From: Promethearchaeati archaeon
GTDB lineage: Archaea > Asgardarchaeota > Heimdallarchaeia > Heimdallarchaeales > Heimdallarchaeaceae
Reading direction: 5' to 3'
DNA length: 46,671 nt
Assembly (NCBI GenBank): GCA_013166775.1
Contig: JABLTJ010000028.1
Coordinates: 1-46,671 of the forward strand
Shown: positions 26,317-36,700 of the stretch, piece by piece
How positions within the stretch are numbered: the first letter of the stretch is position 1
How the letters are laid out: each line of letters opens with the position of its first letter
Position numbers and translations under genes: made by a program
Notes under the pieces: generated by a model
Seen by the model: the letters and a program-made list of their open reading frames with translations, nothing else
Database searches by the model: none
What the model was told of the DNA's origin: nothing

Positions 26317-26346
26317 GAAGATAAAAAATATCTTCACTCATTTTTT
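26317..26346. terminator. Hairpin terminator between convergent genes
   Basis: GAAGATA-AAAAA-TATCTTC is a perfect inverted repeat just after the cluster 2 stop, followed by a T6 run. It sits between convergent operons and could end transcription from cluster 2. Confidence 0.45.
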
Positions 26347-26384
26347 CAAATTAAAGGAATAAAAATAAAAGAAGGAAGAGAGTT

Positions 26385-28601
26385 TTATGTTCTCTTGTAA
26401 ATGAAACGTTCCCAGTTTGAAACATTTGGTACTTCTGTTGCTAATTCCTTACGAACTCGAATGCTTTCGATTATTTCTCCTTCAAGGTTTTTTGGTACTC
26501 TCTCAAAACCTTTGAAAACATATCCGAAGAAAGCTCTTCCAGAACTGCTTCCTCTTATTTCATCTGCGAGATCTATAGTTTCTGCAGTTGGAATTTTACC
26601 ACGTATTCGTGTATTTTCTCCTTCCTGAATCATTTCTAGAATTATCCCTCTGTGTTGAGTAATAATCTTGGTCATGTTACCAACATAATCTGAAGGAACT
26701 TTGATGTCTATGATGAGCATAGGTTCTAAGAGGTGAGGTTCGCTTGTTAGGAATGTTGTGTGGAAAGCTGCTAAACTCATCTGCATAATCTCTGTATAAC
26801 CTGTGTGTGCTGGATCTACGTGAACTGTAGCATCTGTGATAACAAATTTTGATGCTATTAACGGTTCTTTTGCTAAGGTTGCACCATCACAGAAATTGTG
26901 GAAGATTTGAATTATATATGCTTTAATATTATCCAATCTTTGCACACCAGTAGTTGCATCAACTAAAATATTTGTATCTTTAATATACCAAATTCTTCTT
27001 GCACGTCTAGCTTCCCAACCAGCTTCTTGTTGAAGTGTCATAGCACGTTCTCTTCGATCTTGGTCATTATGCACTTTACCAGATCTAATCAGATTTACTG
27101 TTTCATCGTTTAAAGGTTCGATATTTATAATTAATCTGTTATGACCATTGGGAGATTTGGTGTGCACACTAAGTCCTGTTTTTGAAGGAAGTTCGCGGTA
27201 AACTATAATTGGATCACTTACTTCTATTTCAACTTGTTCACTAATACGTGTAACTAGGATTTCTATTTGCAGAGGGTCTATTCCAGAAAGAACGTATGTT
27301 TTGGATTCTTCATCGTGTCTAAAAGTTGCAGTTGGATCAGCCATAATCCATTTAGAAACAACTTCACCAAGCTTTGCAATTTCTTGTGGATTTTTTGGCT
27401 TAATTGTTCTGCTGACTACCGGTTCAGCAACATAAGAAATGTCTTCGAAGGGTTTTAGTTTCTCTTCATCACCCGCTCTAACGAAAGTTTCCCCTGCTGG
27501 TGTAATAAACCCATAAATTGCAAATAGGTTTCCTGCTGGTACTTCCTCAACATCAAGTATATCCGTAATTTCCATTACTCCAAGTCTCTTGATTCTACTT
27601 GTGGTTTTCTTTCCGATTAAGTAAAGAGTATCAGAATTCTTTAAAGTACCTGAAAAAACTCGACCAATTAATGTAGGTCTTTTAGATTTTGGTTCAATGA
27701 AAATTTTGGTAATCATACCCATTAATGGACCATCTCTGTCACAATTAACTAGTGCTTGTCCTTCTGGGCTATCTAAATCTCCATCCCAAATAGCTGGAAT
27801 CTTTATTTTTTGTCCATCTTCTGGATTTGGTAAATGTTCGATTACCATTTGTAGAATTGGTTCTTCTAATGGTAAATTCTCTTTTAGCCAATCTTTATCG
27901 TCTTCTTCATATTTTGCAAAGATATCTTGTGGCTTTATCTGCAATTTTTGAAGTGTTGACATATTGAATGCCCAACCATCTTTAGCACTTCCTACTGCAA
28001 CAGATCCATCTTTAAAGGAAACTTGCCATTTCTTTCCTAATCCTTCTGGTGCATTATCTCTAATTAGTTTGTTAACACCTGAAATTATTGTGTCTATTCT
28101 TGAGAATACATCTCCTGATGCTAATCTTAATTCAGATATAAGTCTATCAACTTTATTTATGAATAAAACAGGTTTACACATTTCACCTATACTAAGTCTA
28201 ATGTTTGTTTCTGTTTGAGTCATAACTCCTTCAAGGGCATCGACTAATAATACTACTCCATCGCTTCCTCTTAATGCTCTACTTACTTCACCAGTAAAAG
28301 AGATGTGGCCTGGAGTATCGTTTATTTCACATAAATAAGTTTCATCTTCGTACTCATATGAGAGCATTACTACACTTGTGAAGATAGTGATACCTCTTTC
28401 TTGTTCTTCCTCATCACTATCCATCATTACTTTCTTACCTGCATCTGCATCAGACATAAGACCTGCTTTACGTAGCAAGTAATCTGTTGTGGTTGTTTTA
28501 CCATGATCAATGTGAGCAGCAATAGAGAAAACTCTTCTGTGCTTCATTGGGTGATTTTTAATCATATCACGGATTTCATCAGGATTCTTAACTCGAACCA
28601 T
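26385..28601 (-). CDS. Translation elongation factor 2 with divergent diphthamide loop
   Basis: The 738-residue GTPase matches aEF-2 over its full length: P-loop AHIDHGKT (29-36), ERGITI switch I, DTPGH, NKVD, then domains II-V. EF-2 moves tRNA and mRNA through the ribosome. The domain IV tip, usually HEDPAHRGPAQ in archaea, reads HVDPAHTGYTE: the diphthamide histidine (H599) remains but R, P, A and Q after it are replaced by T, Y, T and E. The switch II segment is GHISF instead of GHVDF. This resembles the second, diphthamide-independent EF-2 paralogue of dph-lacking Asgard archaea. Start ATG 28601 has GTGAT upstream; the GTG at 28610 is part of that site. Confidence 0.93.
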   Translation of the reverse strand: MVRVKNPDEIRDMIKNHPMKHRRVFSIAAHIDHGKTTTTDYLLRKAGLMSDADAGKKVMMDSDEEEQERGITIFTSVVMLSYEYEDETYLCEINDTPGHISFTGEVSRALRGSDGVVLLVDALEGVMTQTETNIRLSIGEMCKPVLFINKVDRLISELRLASGDVFSRIDTIISGVNKLIRDNAPEGLGKKWQVSFKDGSVAVGSAKDGWAFNMSTLQKLQIKPQDIFAKYEEDDKDWLKENLPLEEPILQMVIEHLPNPEDGQKIKIPAIWDGDLDSPEGQALVNCDRDGPLMGMITKIFIEPKSKRPTLIGRVFSGTLKNSDTLYLIGKKTTSRIKRLGVMEITDILDVEEVPAGNLFAIYGFITPAGETFVRAGDEEKLKPFEDISYVAEPVVSRTIKPKNPQEIAKLGEVVSKWIMADPTATFRHDEESKTYVLSGIDPLQIEILVTRISEQVEIEVSDPIIVYRELPSKTGLSVHTKSPNGHNRLIINIEPLNDETVNLIRSGKVHNDQDRRERAMTLQQEAGWEARRARRIWYIKDTNILVDATTGVQRLDNIKAYIIQIFHNFCDGATLAKEPLIASKFVITDATVHVDPAHTGYTEIMQMSLAAFHTTFLTSEPHLLEPMLIIDIKVPSDYVGNMTKIITQHRGIILEMIQEGENTRIRGKIPTAETIDLADEIRGSSSGRAFFGYVFKGFERVPKNLEGEIIESIRVRKELATEVPNVSNWERFIYKRT

Positions 28602-28643
28602 TTTTATCACTTAATTCTGCTTTGACGTATTTCAAATGGTGGA

Positions 28644-28653
28644 ATTATAAATC
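28644..28653 (-). promoter_or_regulatory. TATA box of the EF-2 gene
   Basis: On the minus strand the sequence reads ATTTATAATT, predicting a transcription start near 28622 and a leader of about 20 nt that includes GTGAT. The same 127-bp gap must also hold the promoter of the F0 operon on the plus strand; CTTAATACATA near 28702-28712 is a weak candidate. Confidence 0.35.
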
Positions 28654-28737
28654 TAATGTTTTTTGCGTTTGTCACAGAATTTTCCTTCGTTCTCCAAAAA
28701 GTCTTAATACATACAAAGGAACACTCTACAGTGAAAA

Positions 28738-29889
28738 ATGGTTACTGTCCGTGCAAATGCCCTGATTGGTCCTGATTTGCAATTGATGCAGGATATTCTC
28801 ATTAAAATAAACGAGAAAGGAGTAATAATTAATATCTCCAAAGAAAAAGAACCTGCAGAATATACCTTACCCTCTTCCTATCTTCTAATTCCAGGATTTG
28901 TTAATGCTCACATTCATGTGGGTGATGCTTTTCTTAAAGATCAAGCTTACAATCTATCTCTTGAGGATAGTGTGGGTCCTGAGGGAATAAAGCATAAAAA
29001 ATTCGTTACTAGCTCAATAGAAGAGAAGATAGATAGTATAAGAAATACTCTGGAAATGCTAGTACAAAATGGTTATACATCCTTTATTGATTTTCGAGAA
29101 GAAGGACTGTTAGGTATCAATTTACTTCGAGAAGAATTATCTAAATTTCCAATTCGAGGGATAATTCTGGGTCGTCCAGCAGGTAATGATTTTCTAACCG
29201 ATGTTTTTAATGAAGGAGATGGATTGGGTTTTGCCGATGTATTTTCGTTCAATCAAGATAATGTAAACATAATAAAAGTCCTAAAAGAAAAGAATCCTGG
29301 AAAAGTAATTTCAATTCATGTTTCAGAATCAGAAGAAGTTGTTGCACGTTCTCTCTCACTATTCGATAAGAGAGATATTGAACTCTGTTCTGCTTACTCG
29401 ATTTTTGATTATCTAGTTCATGGAACCTATGCAAATGATAAAGATTTAGCGATTCTAAAGGAAAATAATATTGGAATAGTTTGTTGTCCTATATCTAACA
29501 TTCATTTTAAGTTGAGATTTCCTGAAATTGAAACAATATTAAAGAAGGATATTTTACTTGGATTAGGTACAGATAATGTTCTAACTAATAATCCGAACCC
29601 ATTCCGTTTGATGTCTCTTACATTATATGCAGCAAAAATAAATAATCAGACTATCTCACCCGTAGATGTTCTTAAAGCTGTAACTGTTAATGCGGGATTA
29701 TTAGCGAAAAAGAAAATAGGACAGATAGATGAGGGTTATGCTGCAGATCTTGTTGGGATAGATATGAATAGCCCCAATTTAAAATTCTCAGAGGATATTT
29801 ATATAGCGATAACTATGCGTGCAGAACCATCTGATATAGGATTTCAAATGCATAATGGGAAGTTAGTGAAATGGAAGGACCAGAAGTAA
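28738..29889 (+). CDS. Amidohydrolase-superfamily deaminase, candidate for riboflavin/F0 pathway
   Basis: The 383-residue cytosolic protein has the metal and substrate residues of the cytosine deaminase/AtzA/SAH-deaminase group: H58-I-H60, H194-x-x-E197, H228 and D279, with GFVNAHIH and LGLGTDN. Enzymes with HxxE and a late Asp usually deaminate purine- or pyrimidine-like rings. It overlaps arfC by 19 nt and is followed by cofG and cofH, which consume 5-amino-6-ribitylaminouracil. Making that uracil from the ArfC product requires a deaminase. No RibD-type deaminase domain is present in ArfC here, so this protein is a reasonable candidate. The substrate is inferred from context only. Confidence 0.8.
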   Translation: MVTVRANALIGPDLQLMQDILIKINEKGVIINISKEKEPAEYTLPSSYLLIPGFVNAHIHVGDAFLKDQAYNLSLEDSVGPEGIKHKKFVTSSIEEKIDSIRNTLEMLVQNGYTSFIDFREEGLLGINLLREELSKFPIRGIILGRPAGNDFLTDVFNEGDGLGFADVFSFNQDNVNIIKVLKEKNPGKVISIHVSESEEVVARSLSLFDKRDIELCSAYSIFDYLVHGTYANDKDLAILKENNIGIVCCPISNIHFKLRFPEIETILKKDILLGLGTDNVLTNNPNPFRLMSLTLYAAKINNQTISPVDVLKAVTVNAGLLAKKKIGQIDEGYAADLVGIDMNSPNLKFSEDIYIAITMRAEPSDIGFQMHNGKLVKWKDQK

Positions 29890-30554
29890 TTATTAATGTA
29901 GCGTGCTCCTTGGATGGAGTAATTGCGTCAAATAAAGGCGCACTAATATTTTCTACAACAGAAGATTGGCTTAGAGTACATAAGCTAAGAAATTCAGTTG
30001 ATGCAATACTTGTTGGTGTTAATACTATTATCAAAGATGACTCATTGCTAACTGTAAGATATGTAAAATCCAGAGATCCTCCTCCAATGAGAGTAGTATT
30101 AGATTCAAAATGTAGAACACCATTATCCGCGCAAGTCTTAGAAAAACAAGAATCAATTAAAACAGTGATTTTTACATCGAACAAGTGTCCGGAAGAGAAA
30201 AAGAAGAAACTCACAGATCTAAAAATAGATGTTATTTCAGTTGATACTAAAGATGAAACAAAATACCTTGATTTAGAGCAAATTTTGCTTATCCTAAGAA
30301 AAGATTTCAATATAAAAAAACTGCTTGTAGAAGGAGGTTCAGCAATTATCACCCAATTTATCAAATTTGAATTGTTTGATAAGATGTATATCTTTTATGC
30401 ACCCGTTTTTGCAGGTACTAAAAATGCTAAACTACTCTATGATGAAATTGTTATTGAGGATATTGATAACACAAATACTTTCAATATCACAAAAATGGAA
30501 AAACTTGACGAAGGATTCTTGCTAACAATAAAACCACAAAAAGATGATAAGTGA
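29871..30554 (+). CDS. arfC: 2,5-diamino-6-ribosylamino-pyrimidinone 5'-phosphate reductase
   Basis: The 227-residue protein is a stand-alone RibD_C/RIB7-type NAD(P)H reductase, with VIINVACSLDGVIAS, RNSVDAILVGVNTIIKDDSLLTVR, MRVVLDSKCRTPL and LLVEGGSAIITQF. In archaea this enzyme reduces the ribose of the GTP-derived pyrimidine to ribityl early in riboflavin and deazaflavin synthesis. It lacks the N-terminal zinc deaminase domain of bacterial RibD. It overlaps the amidohydrolase gene by 19 nt and cofG by 1 nt, so the four genes are clearly one operon. Confidence 0.88.
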   Translation: MEGPEVIINVACSLDGVIASNKGALIFSTTEDWLRVHKLRNSVDAILVGVNTIIKDDSLLTVRYVKSRDPPPMRVVLDSKCRTPLSAQVLEKQESIKTVIFTSNKCPEEKKKKLTDLKIDVISVDTKDETKYLDLEQILLILRKDFNIKKLLVEGGSAIITQFIKFELFDKMYIFYAPVFAGTKNAKLLYDEIVIEDIDNTNTFNITKMEKLDEGFLLTIKPQKDDK

Positions 30555-31639
30555 TGGATATAGATTATTTTCTTTCTTTACTCAGAGAAGATAAGGAAGA
30601 ATTAGTCAATCAAGCATATGAAAAGAAAAATAAAATATACAATCAAATCGTAACTTACTCTCGAAATATCTTTGTTCCTGTTACTCACCAGTGCAGAAAT
30701 CGATGTGGTTACTGTGGATTTGTATCCGATGATCCAAATAGTTGGATTACCCCTGAAGGTTTTAGAGAGATTCTAATAAAAGCTAAAAATTCGAAAAGCA
30801 ATGAAATTTTAATTACATTGGGAGAAAAACCTGAAGAAAAATACGAGAGTGCTAAAGCTTTTCTTAATAGTATCAAGTTCTCTTCCACTGTTGAATATGT
30901 GAAATATTTATGTAATCTAACGTTGGAAAAAAAACTTCTCCCCCATTCAAATTTAGGTATTTTATCATATGAGGAACTAAGTATATTAAAAGAATGCAAC
31001 GCGAGCTTAGGATTGATGCTGGAAACTAGTAGTTCAAGGCTTTTAAGTATAGATCACCCTCATTTCTTATCCCCTGGAAAAATTCCTGAAACCCGTCTTG
31101 AAGTTATTAAAAATGCTGGAAAGCTAAAAATCCCTTTTACAACAGGCTTACTGATAGGAATTGGGGAAACATGGGAAGAAAGAATTGATTCCTTGCTAAA
31201 GCTTAGTGAGATTGGTAAGAAATACAAGCATATTCAGGAAGTTATTATACAGAATTTTAATCCCCAACCTGGTACTCCAATGGAGAATCATCCTCCTCCC
31301 TCAGCAGAAGAATTTCTATTATCAATCTCTTTATCAAGATTGATTTTACCTCCAGAAGTAAGTATTCAAATTCCTCCAAATCTAAATCGGGACAGGGTTG
31401 TTACCTCATTAAAGTATGGTGCAAATGATTTAGGTGGTATATCTCCTGTTTCTATTGATTACATAAATCCTAAGATGGAATGGCACAATGAATCACAATT
31501 GAAAACGATGCTCAAAAAAGAGTCATATGTTCTCCAGAAAAGGTTGCCTGTTTATCCTCAATATGAAAAGTATTTAAACAGTAGAATACGCGAGATAATT
31601 GAGGATTTCTATCAAAATGAAGAAACTATCTCCACCTAA
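30554..31639 (+). CDS. cofG: 7,8-didemethyl-8-hydroxy-5-deazariboflavin synthase subunit CofG
   Basis: A radical-SAM enzyme of 361 residues with the cluster motif C47-x3-C51-x2-C54 (CRNRCGYC), the family stretch GFVSDDPNSW, LLIGIGETWEERI and NFNPQPGTPM. Together with CofH it forms F0, the chromophore of coenzyme F420, from tyrosine and 5-amino-6-ribitylaminouracil. The start is taken as ATG 30554, which shares its A with the arfC stop; GTG 30551 is the alternative. Subunits are separate genes, as usual in archaea (fused as FbiC in actinobacteria). Confidence 0.93.
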   Translation: MDIDYFLSLLREDKEELVNQAYEKKNKIYNQIVTYSRNIFVPVTHQCRNRCGYCGFVSDDPNSWITPEGFREILIKAKNSKSNEILITLGEKPEEKYESAKAFLNSIKFSSTVEYVKYLCNLTLEKKLLPHSNLGILSYEELSILKECNASLGLMLETSSSRLLSIDHPHFLSPGKIPETRLEVIKNAGKLKIPFTTGLLIGIGETWEERIDSLLKLSEIGKKYKHIQEVIIQNFNPQPGTPMENHPPPSAEEFLLSISLSRLILPPEVSIQIPPNLNRDRVVTSLKYGANDLGGISPVSIDYINPKMEWHNESQLKTMLKKESYVLQKRLPVYPQYEKYLNSRIREIIEDFYQNEETIST

Positions 31640-32744
31640 AATCGATGATATGTTTGATTTACATTCTTTTCGCGGTAAACATTCTGCAGATATAAATGAG
31701 TTAAAGCATATGTTAGGTAAAAGGGGGAAGGAATTGTGGATTCAAACTTCTTTAGCAGACGAATTAAGAGCTCAACAAGTTGGAGATTATGTTTCATTTG
31801 TTATTAATCAAAATATTAACTTTACACAATATTGTATTGGTTCATGTAGATTTTGCACTTTTAGAGCTGATCATGATACTTCAAAAGAAAAATCAAGTAG
31901 AATGTCCTTAGATGATATCGCTATTGACGTAGAGAAAGCAATCGCACGAGGTTGCACGGAAATATGTATTCAAGGAGGTTTAGATTCTGATTTAACATTT
32001 GATTATTATCTGGATATGTTAAAAACGATAAAAGGTAAATCTCAACAATTACATATTCATGGTTTCTCTCCTGCAGAAATTGCTTACATGTCACAAATTT
32101 CCGATGAAACTGTTGAAGATGTCCTGAAGGAACTGATCAATTACGGACTTGGGACATTACCTGGAACAGCTGCTGAAATACTAGTAGATGAGGTGAGAAG
32201 AATAATCTGCCCTGAAAAAATATCTACTAAACAGTGGGTAAATATAATCCTCACAGCTCATCAGCTCGGATTAAAAACATCATCTACAATGATGTACGGT
32301 CATGTGGAATCTCTTGAAGATGAAGCAGAACATCTTGTATTATTAAAACACATTCAAGAGATATCTCAAGGTTTCACAGAATTTGTTCCTTTACCGTTTA
32401 TCCATTCAAATACGGTATTATACAGATTCTTAGGTGCTAGGCCAAGTAGTACTGGAATGCACGATTTAGCTCTTTATAGTACCGCAAGACTATATCTAGG
32501 AGAGATTATACCAAATATACAAACTTCTTGGGTAAAACTAGGACCAAAGTTCGCTCAAGTTACTCTTAATTCTGGAGTGAATGATTTGGGAGGGACACTA
32601 TTTTCAGAACAAATAACAAAAAGTGCTGGGGGACAATATGGAGAAGAGAAAACCGTTGAAGAATTTCTAGATATGATCCGAGATGCAAATAGAATCCCAG
32701 CTCAAAGAGATACTGAATATAATTTGATAAAAACATTCGATTAA
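31617..32744 (+). CDS. cofH: 5-amino-6-(D-ribitylamino)uracil:L-tyrosine transferase CofH
   Basis: A radical-SAM protein of 375 residues with C73-x3-C77-x2-C80 (CIGSCRFC), EICIQGGL, IHGFSPAEI, LPGTAAEIL and FVPLPFIHSNT, all typical of CofH and distinct from MqnC/MqnE. It joins tyrosine-derived and uracil parts before CofG closes the ring. ATG 31617 lies inside the end of cofG (23-nt overlap) with GAGGAT upstream; the TTG at 31599 would overlap further without a clear site. It is the last gene of the F0 operon. Confidence 0.92.
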   Translation: MKKLSPPKIDDMFDLHSFRGKHSADINELKHMLGKRGKELWIQTSLADELRAQQVGDYVSFVINQNINFTQYCIGSCRFCTFRADHDTSKEKSSRMSLDDIAIDVEKAIARGCTEICIQGGLDSDLTFDYYLDMLKTIKGKSQQLHIHGFSPAEIAYMSQISDETVEDVLKELINYGLGTLPGTAAEILVDEVRRIICPEKISTKQWVNIILTAHQLGLKTSSTMMYGHVESLEDEAEHLVLLKHIQEISQGFTEFVPLPFIHSNTVLYRFLGARPSSTGMHDLALYSTARLYLGEIIPNIQTSWVKLGPKFAQVTLNSGVNDLGGTLFSEQITKSAGGQYGEEKTVEEFLDMIRDANRIPAQRDTEYNLIKTFD

Positions 32745-32756
32745 GAATAAGCCAAA

Positions 32757-32765
32757 TTTTAAATT
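32757..32765 (+). promoter_or_regulatory. TATA box of the membrane regulator gene
   Basis: TTTTAAATT lies about 33 nt before the ATG at 32794, so the transcript should have almost no leader. Confidence 0.35.
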
Positions 32766-32793
32766 TAATGCTGTCAACCTTTGTTATAGTTAC

Positions 32794-33639
32794 ATGAGCT
32801 CAAAAAAACGAACGACACCTGAATTATGGAAAGCTCTTTCTAATGAAATTAGGAGAGAGCTTTTATCTTACATAGGTGAACGGCGTGTTGTTTCCTTTAC
32901 AGAGATTCAAACCAGATTTCAGATGAAGGTAGGAACTCTCTATCATCATATAGATACTTTAGGAGAGCTCATTACACAAGATCAAAGTAAAAGATATCTT
33001 CTAACTGAAAAAGGCAAAAGAGCATACGCATTAATTGAAGATGAATTAGATATTGCAGCACCTGGTATTCAAGCTTATGGTAAATTCTCTTTCTTTCATG
33101 TTTTCTTCTTAAGACCATTATTCCAATTTATTGAAAGAGACGCGATTAGATCGCTTGGTTTTTCCGTTCTAATCTTTATAGGGTTAACAGTAGCTACTTA
33201 CTTTCTTTCAGTCGCTCCTATTTTCATGTTTCCTTCCTTTATTACTCCTCCTTATTTCGCACCTGTCTTCTTTATCCTATCAACAATTCTGACTTATATT
33301 TTATTCGAAATTTTGACGATTCTATTCTTCAGAAGAAAGAACAATAAACTAGCTTTACTACAAGCAGTTGTAGTAGCACAAATACCTCTACTACTACTAT
33401 CTATTTTAGTTTCGTTTATCTCTGATTTTGAATATACCACATCTATTTTACAGATGGAAATTTGGGTAATTATTTTGTTCTTCTTTGTTCAATTAATATA
33501 TGCAGGCCTTCTTATGGAAGCAGTAATTGTGATAAAAGAATTAAGATTAGAAAAAGCAGGTTCTATCTCATTACTCGCAATTTTAGTACTTAATGGATTG
33601 GCGTTCGTAATTATGAATATGTTGGAAGTGGCTATCTAA
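32794..33639 (+). CDS. Membrane-bound winged-helix transcription regulator
   Basis: The 281-residue protein has an ArsR-like winged helix at about residues 10-80 (LWKALSNEIRRELLSYIG, then FTEIQTRFQMKVGTLYHHID and RYLLTEKGKRAYAL). A membrane part with five or six helices from about residue 105 to the end follows. This one-component design places the DNA-binding domain at the inner membrane face and the sensor in the membrane. The next gene, 97 nt downstream on the same strand, encodes a large surface protein and may be a target. The ligand is unknown. Confidence 0.72.
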   Translation: MSSKKRTTPELWKALSNEIRRELLSYIGERRVVSFTEIQTRFQMKVGTLYHHIDTLGELITQDQSKRYLLTEKGKRAYALIEDELDIAAPGIQAYGKFSFFHVFFLRPLFQFIERDAIRSLGFSVLIFIGLTVATYFLSVAPIFMFPSFITPPYFAPVFFILSTILTYILFEILTILFFRRKNNKLALLQAVVVAQIPLLLLSILVSFISDFEYTTSILQMEIWVIILFFFVQLIYAGLLMEAVIVIKELRLEKAGSISLLAILVLNGLAFVIMNMLEVAI

Positions 33640-33736
33640 TGACATTCGAGAAAATTAGAACTCAAACCTTTAATGTTTTTAGAAATAAATGCTTATCAAT
33701 ATTTATTGAAATAATAGTATATGAGGGGAACGCCAA

Positions 33737-36700
33737 ATGAGTACCCAAAAACTTCTTCCTTTTAAGAATAGAATAGCCCCACAATATCTTAAAACTATAC
33801 TGGTACTCTGTCTGTTCCTCTCTTCCATAGTTTTATCTCCTTTGGGTATTATTTCATCACCTGAAGATCATGAAAGTGTTCATTCTGAGGCTTTAGAAGC
33901 TATATCTAAAGATCTAATAAAACTACCGCTAATAAAGGAAAAAATGGATGTTTTGGTTGGAAAAGAAGATTCCATTCTGGTGTCCATAGATTTAGAGGGA
34001 GGAAATATAGAGGTTCCTTTTGATCTTTCATCTCTTATTTATTCTTCAATCACACAGATTGATTTTATTGTTGCTGAACAATCATCTTTTGCAGAGGTTT
34101 GGACTAATCCATTGTGGCAATTCCCTGATGGTCTCATAGTCCGAATAACTGCTAGAACAATGAATAGAGATGTACTTTATACACTCTCCGCAGAAGTAAA
34201 TTCTCTGATAGAACAGCTGTTTGGAGTAAGTTTGAATATTTACGATGTTCAAAAGATTTCAAGTACCGAAGTTCTAATCTCCTTGATGGCACCACTTGAA
34301 GATTTTAATATTATATCAATTTTTCAAGAAATTTTTGCTCCGTACAATGATTCCCAGTATGGAAATATGGTCTCTTTAATAGGTAGTCTCCTCTCTCAAT
34401 CCCTTCCAATTTACGCTTTTGGATATTCTCTCAAAAAGGGACCAGAAGGAATAAGCAGAATCACAAGAAGAGCAATTGTTGCAATTCAAGATAGTGTTGT
34501 AAGGAATGGGGAATTAAGAACTTTCGACGTTAGTGAAAGCTTAGGTGCAAACATAGAGCCTAATCCATCAGCTATAATATCTAGATTCACTTTCAATCTT
34601 CCATTTTATGCGAATATTACAAACATCTCATTACAACCAGATAATGTTGCACCTCATCTCACAGGTTCATTTGAATGGGTTCTCAAATTCATGTTAAATG
34701 TGAGATTTCCAGCATTTGACTGTGCTCTGTCTTATTATCCATTTTCAGCTAATGATTTTGAATTTCCTCGAGTTTTTATTTCGAATTCATATTCAGATGC
34801 GTTATTAGAAGAATCGGGAATACTGAAAATGACATACAATGTTCAAAACATGGGAACAGCTCCTGCATATAATACTACTGTTGTTTTTCCAATTCCACCA
34901 GAATTAAAAACACTTCAAGAAGATGGGATTGTTATACCGGTTTTGAACGATGATTGGCAAGTCAATGAATCTTTCACATCCTTTGTTGAACTTAAGGTTC
35001 AATATGCAAGTTGGGATTACACCATTCCTATTTTGGACGTTCAGGGGTGGTATGATAACACAATTTCTCTCTCTCCTGCTAGATGGTTGGATAATGAAAC
35101 AATAGAATTAAATGGATACGCAACGATTTATTGCTCTAATGGAATTTCACTTGACTTATATGAAGCAGTTAGTGCAAGAATCCAACCAATTTTAGATGAA
35201 ATTGATATCATTGAATTAACTACTAATTTTACTTACCGTACTTTAGTATTGAATGAGTTAGCTCTAGCAGTTGATCTAGCCGTTGACGATGCTTACAATA
35301 CAGTTTATGGGTATTTTTATCATGAAAAACCCATGTTTAATTTTAGTTCTAATGATTTTGAATCAATAGATTCTTATGATAGCAGTTATTTGGTAGCAAC
35401 AATTTCAGATTTAGATGTCAATGAAACTTGTGAAATCTTCTGGATGATTGAGGATATTCCTACTTCTAATGACAAATTTGGAGCCTTTTCATTTTCAATA
35501 GAAACATCTGGTTCCTATGATTATGCAGTTTTCAAAACAACAGAGAGCGATTACAAGAATCTAATGATTGCTCTTTTTGCAGTAAAGGATTCTGGAGGTA
35601 GATTTCTAAGCAGCTATGATGCTTCGATAAATGCTTTCATCTCTACTGGAAGTATATTTCAATACTCTGATAGCAAAGGTATTGGATATTATGGACTTAC
35701 AAATGGATTGAATCTGCAACTAGGTGATGATGAAGCAGTTTTGGAAAGTTTACTATACTCTGAAGAATCTATTTACAGGGTTGGTGATCAACTTTCTTTT
35801 ACATTGAATATCAGCAACTTTGGAACTATTCCTGCAACAGATATTCATGTTGATATAGCTAATATCAGATTTAATTATCTCTGGCAACCTACTGATGTAG
35901 TTTTTGTAAAATCATTTGATATAGACCAAATAAATGCAAATGAAAATCTATCAAGAGAATTCTCGATAAGTGCTAATAGTTACATTGGATTGAATACCTA
36001 TGTTGCTATTATTAGTTTTATATCAGACAAAGATCAACCGTCTACTGAAGTTGAGAATCCTTGGACTGATACAATCATACCCTGGATTTATGGTGGAGAA
36101 ACAATAAACGTCATAACATCTACGTTATCCTTTGGTATTTTACTTCCACCAGAATCGTTAGAAAATCAGCCAAGACCAGCGTTTCCGCTTCCAGAAATTA
36201 CTATAAATTACGATTATTCTCTTTCTAGCAATAACGAAACTGCTTACATTGAATATGAAATAATCAATGAAGGAATGTCACCCACTAATGTGTCTGTTAA
36301 CCAACTTTTGGATTTAAACGAATACACTCTCGAAGCTGTTAATTGTACATATGTGCATGAAGGTGTCGAAACGACTTTAGTTCCAATAACTTCACCATCG
36401 ATGACATTAACTCGTGTAAGTTTTGCGAATATTACTCTCTATCCTGGAGACTCTCTTGTGATAGAAGAAATTTTTACAGATCTTCCATCAAATTTCACGA
36501 TTCCTCCTCTAATAATCAAATATAATTCCATTTATGAGATAATCACTACAGACTTTGCATCAATAGAAAATTCAGAAGATTCTTCTACTGATAGTAGTGT
36601 ATTATCATTTCTAAAATTATCTCCAGCAACTGTAACTGAACGAGACCAGAATCTCTTTCCTTGGACTTCTTATTCACCTATAATTTATATTCATTTCCCA

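Noticed and set aside
26401..28218. Several plus-strand open frames of 63-84 codons
   Set aside because: They are antisense to the conserved EF-2 gene, have no ribosome sites and no plausible protein features.
29813..30364. Minus-strand 183-codon frame
   Set aside because: It is antisense to arfC, whose product has clear family motifs; the low-complexity Ser/Phe composition is typical of a shadow frame.
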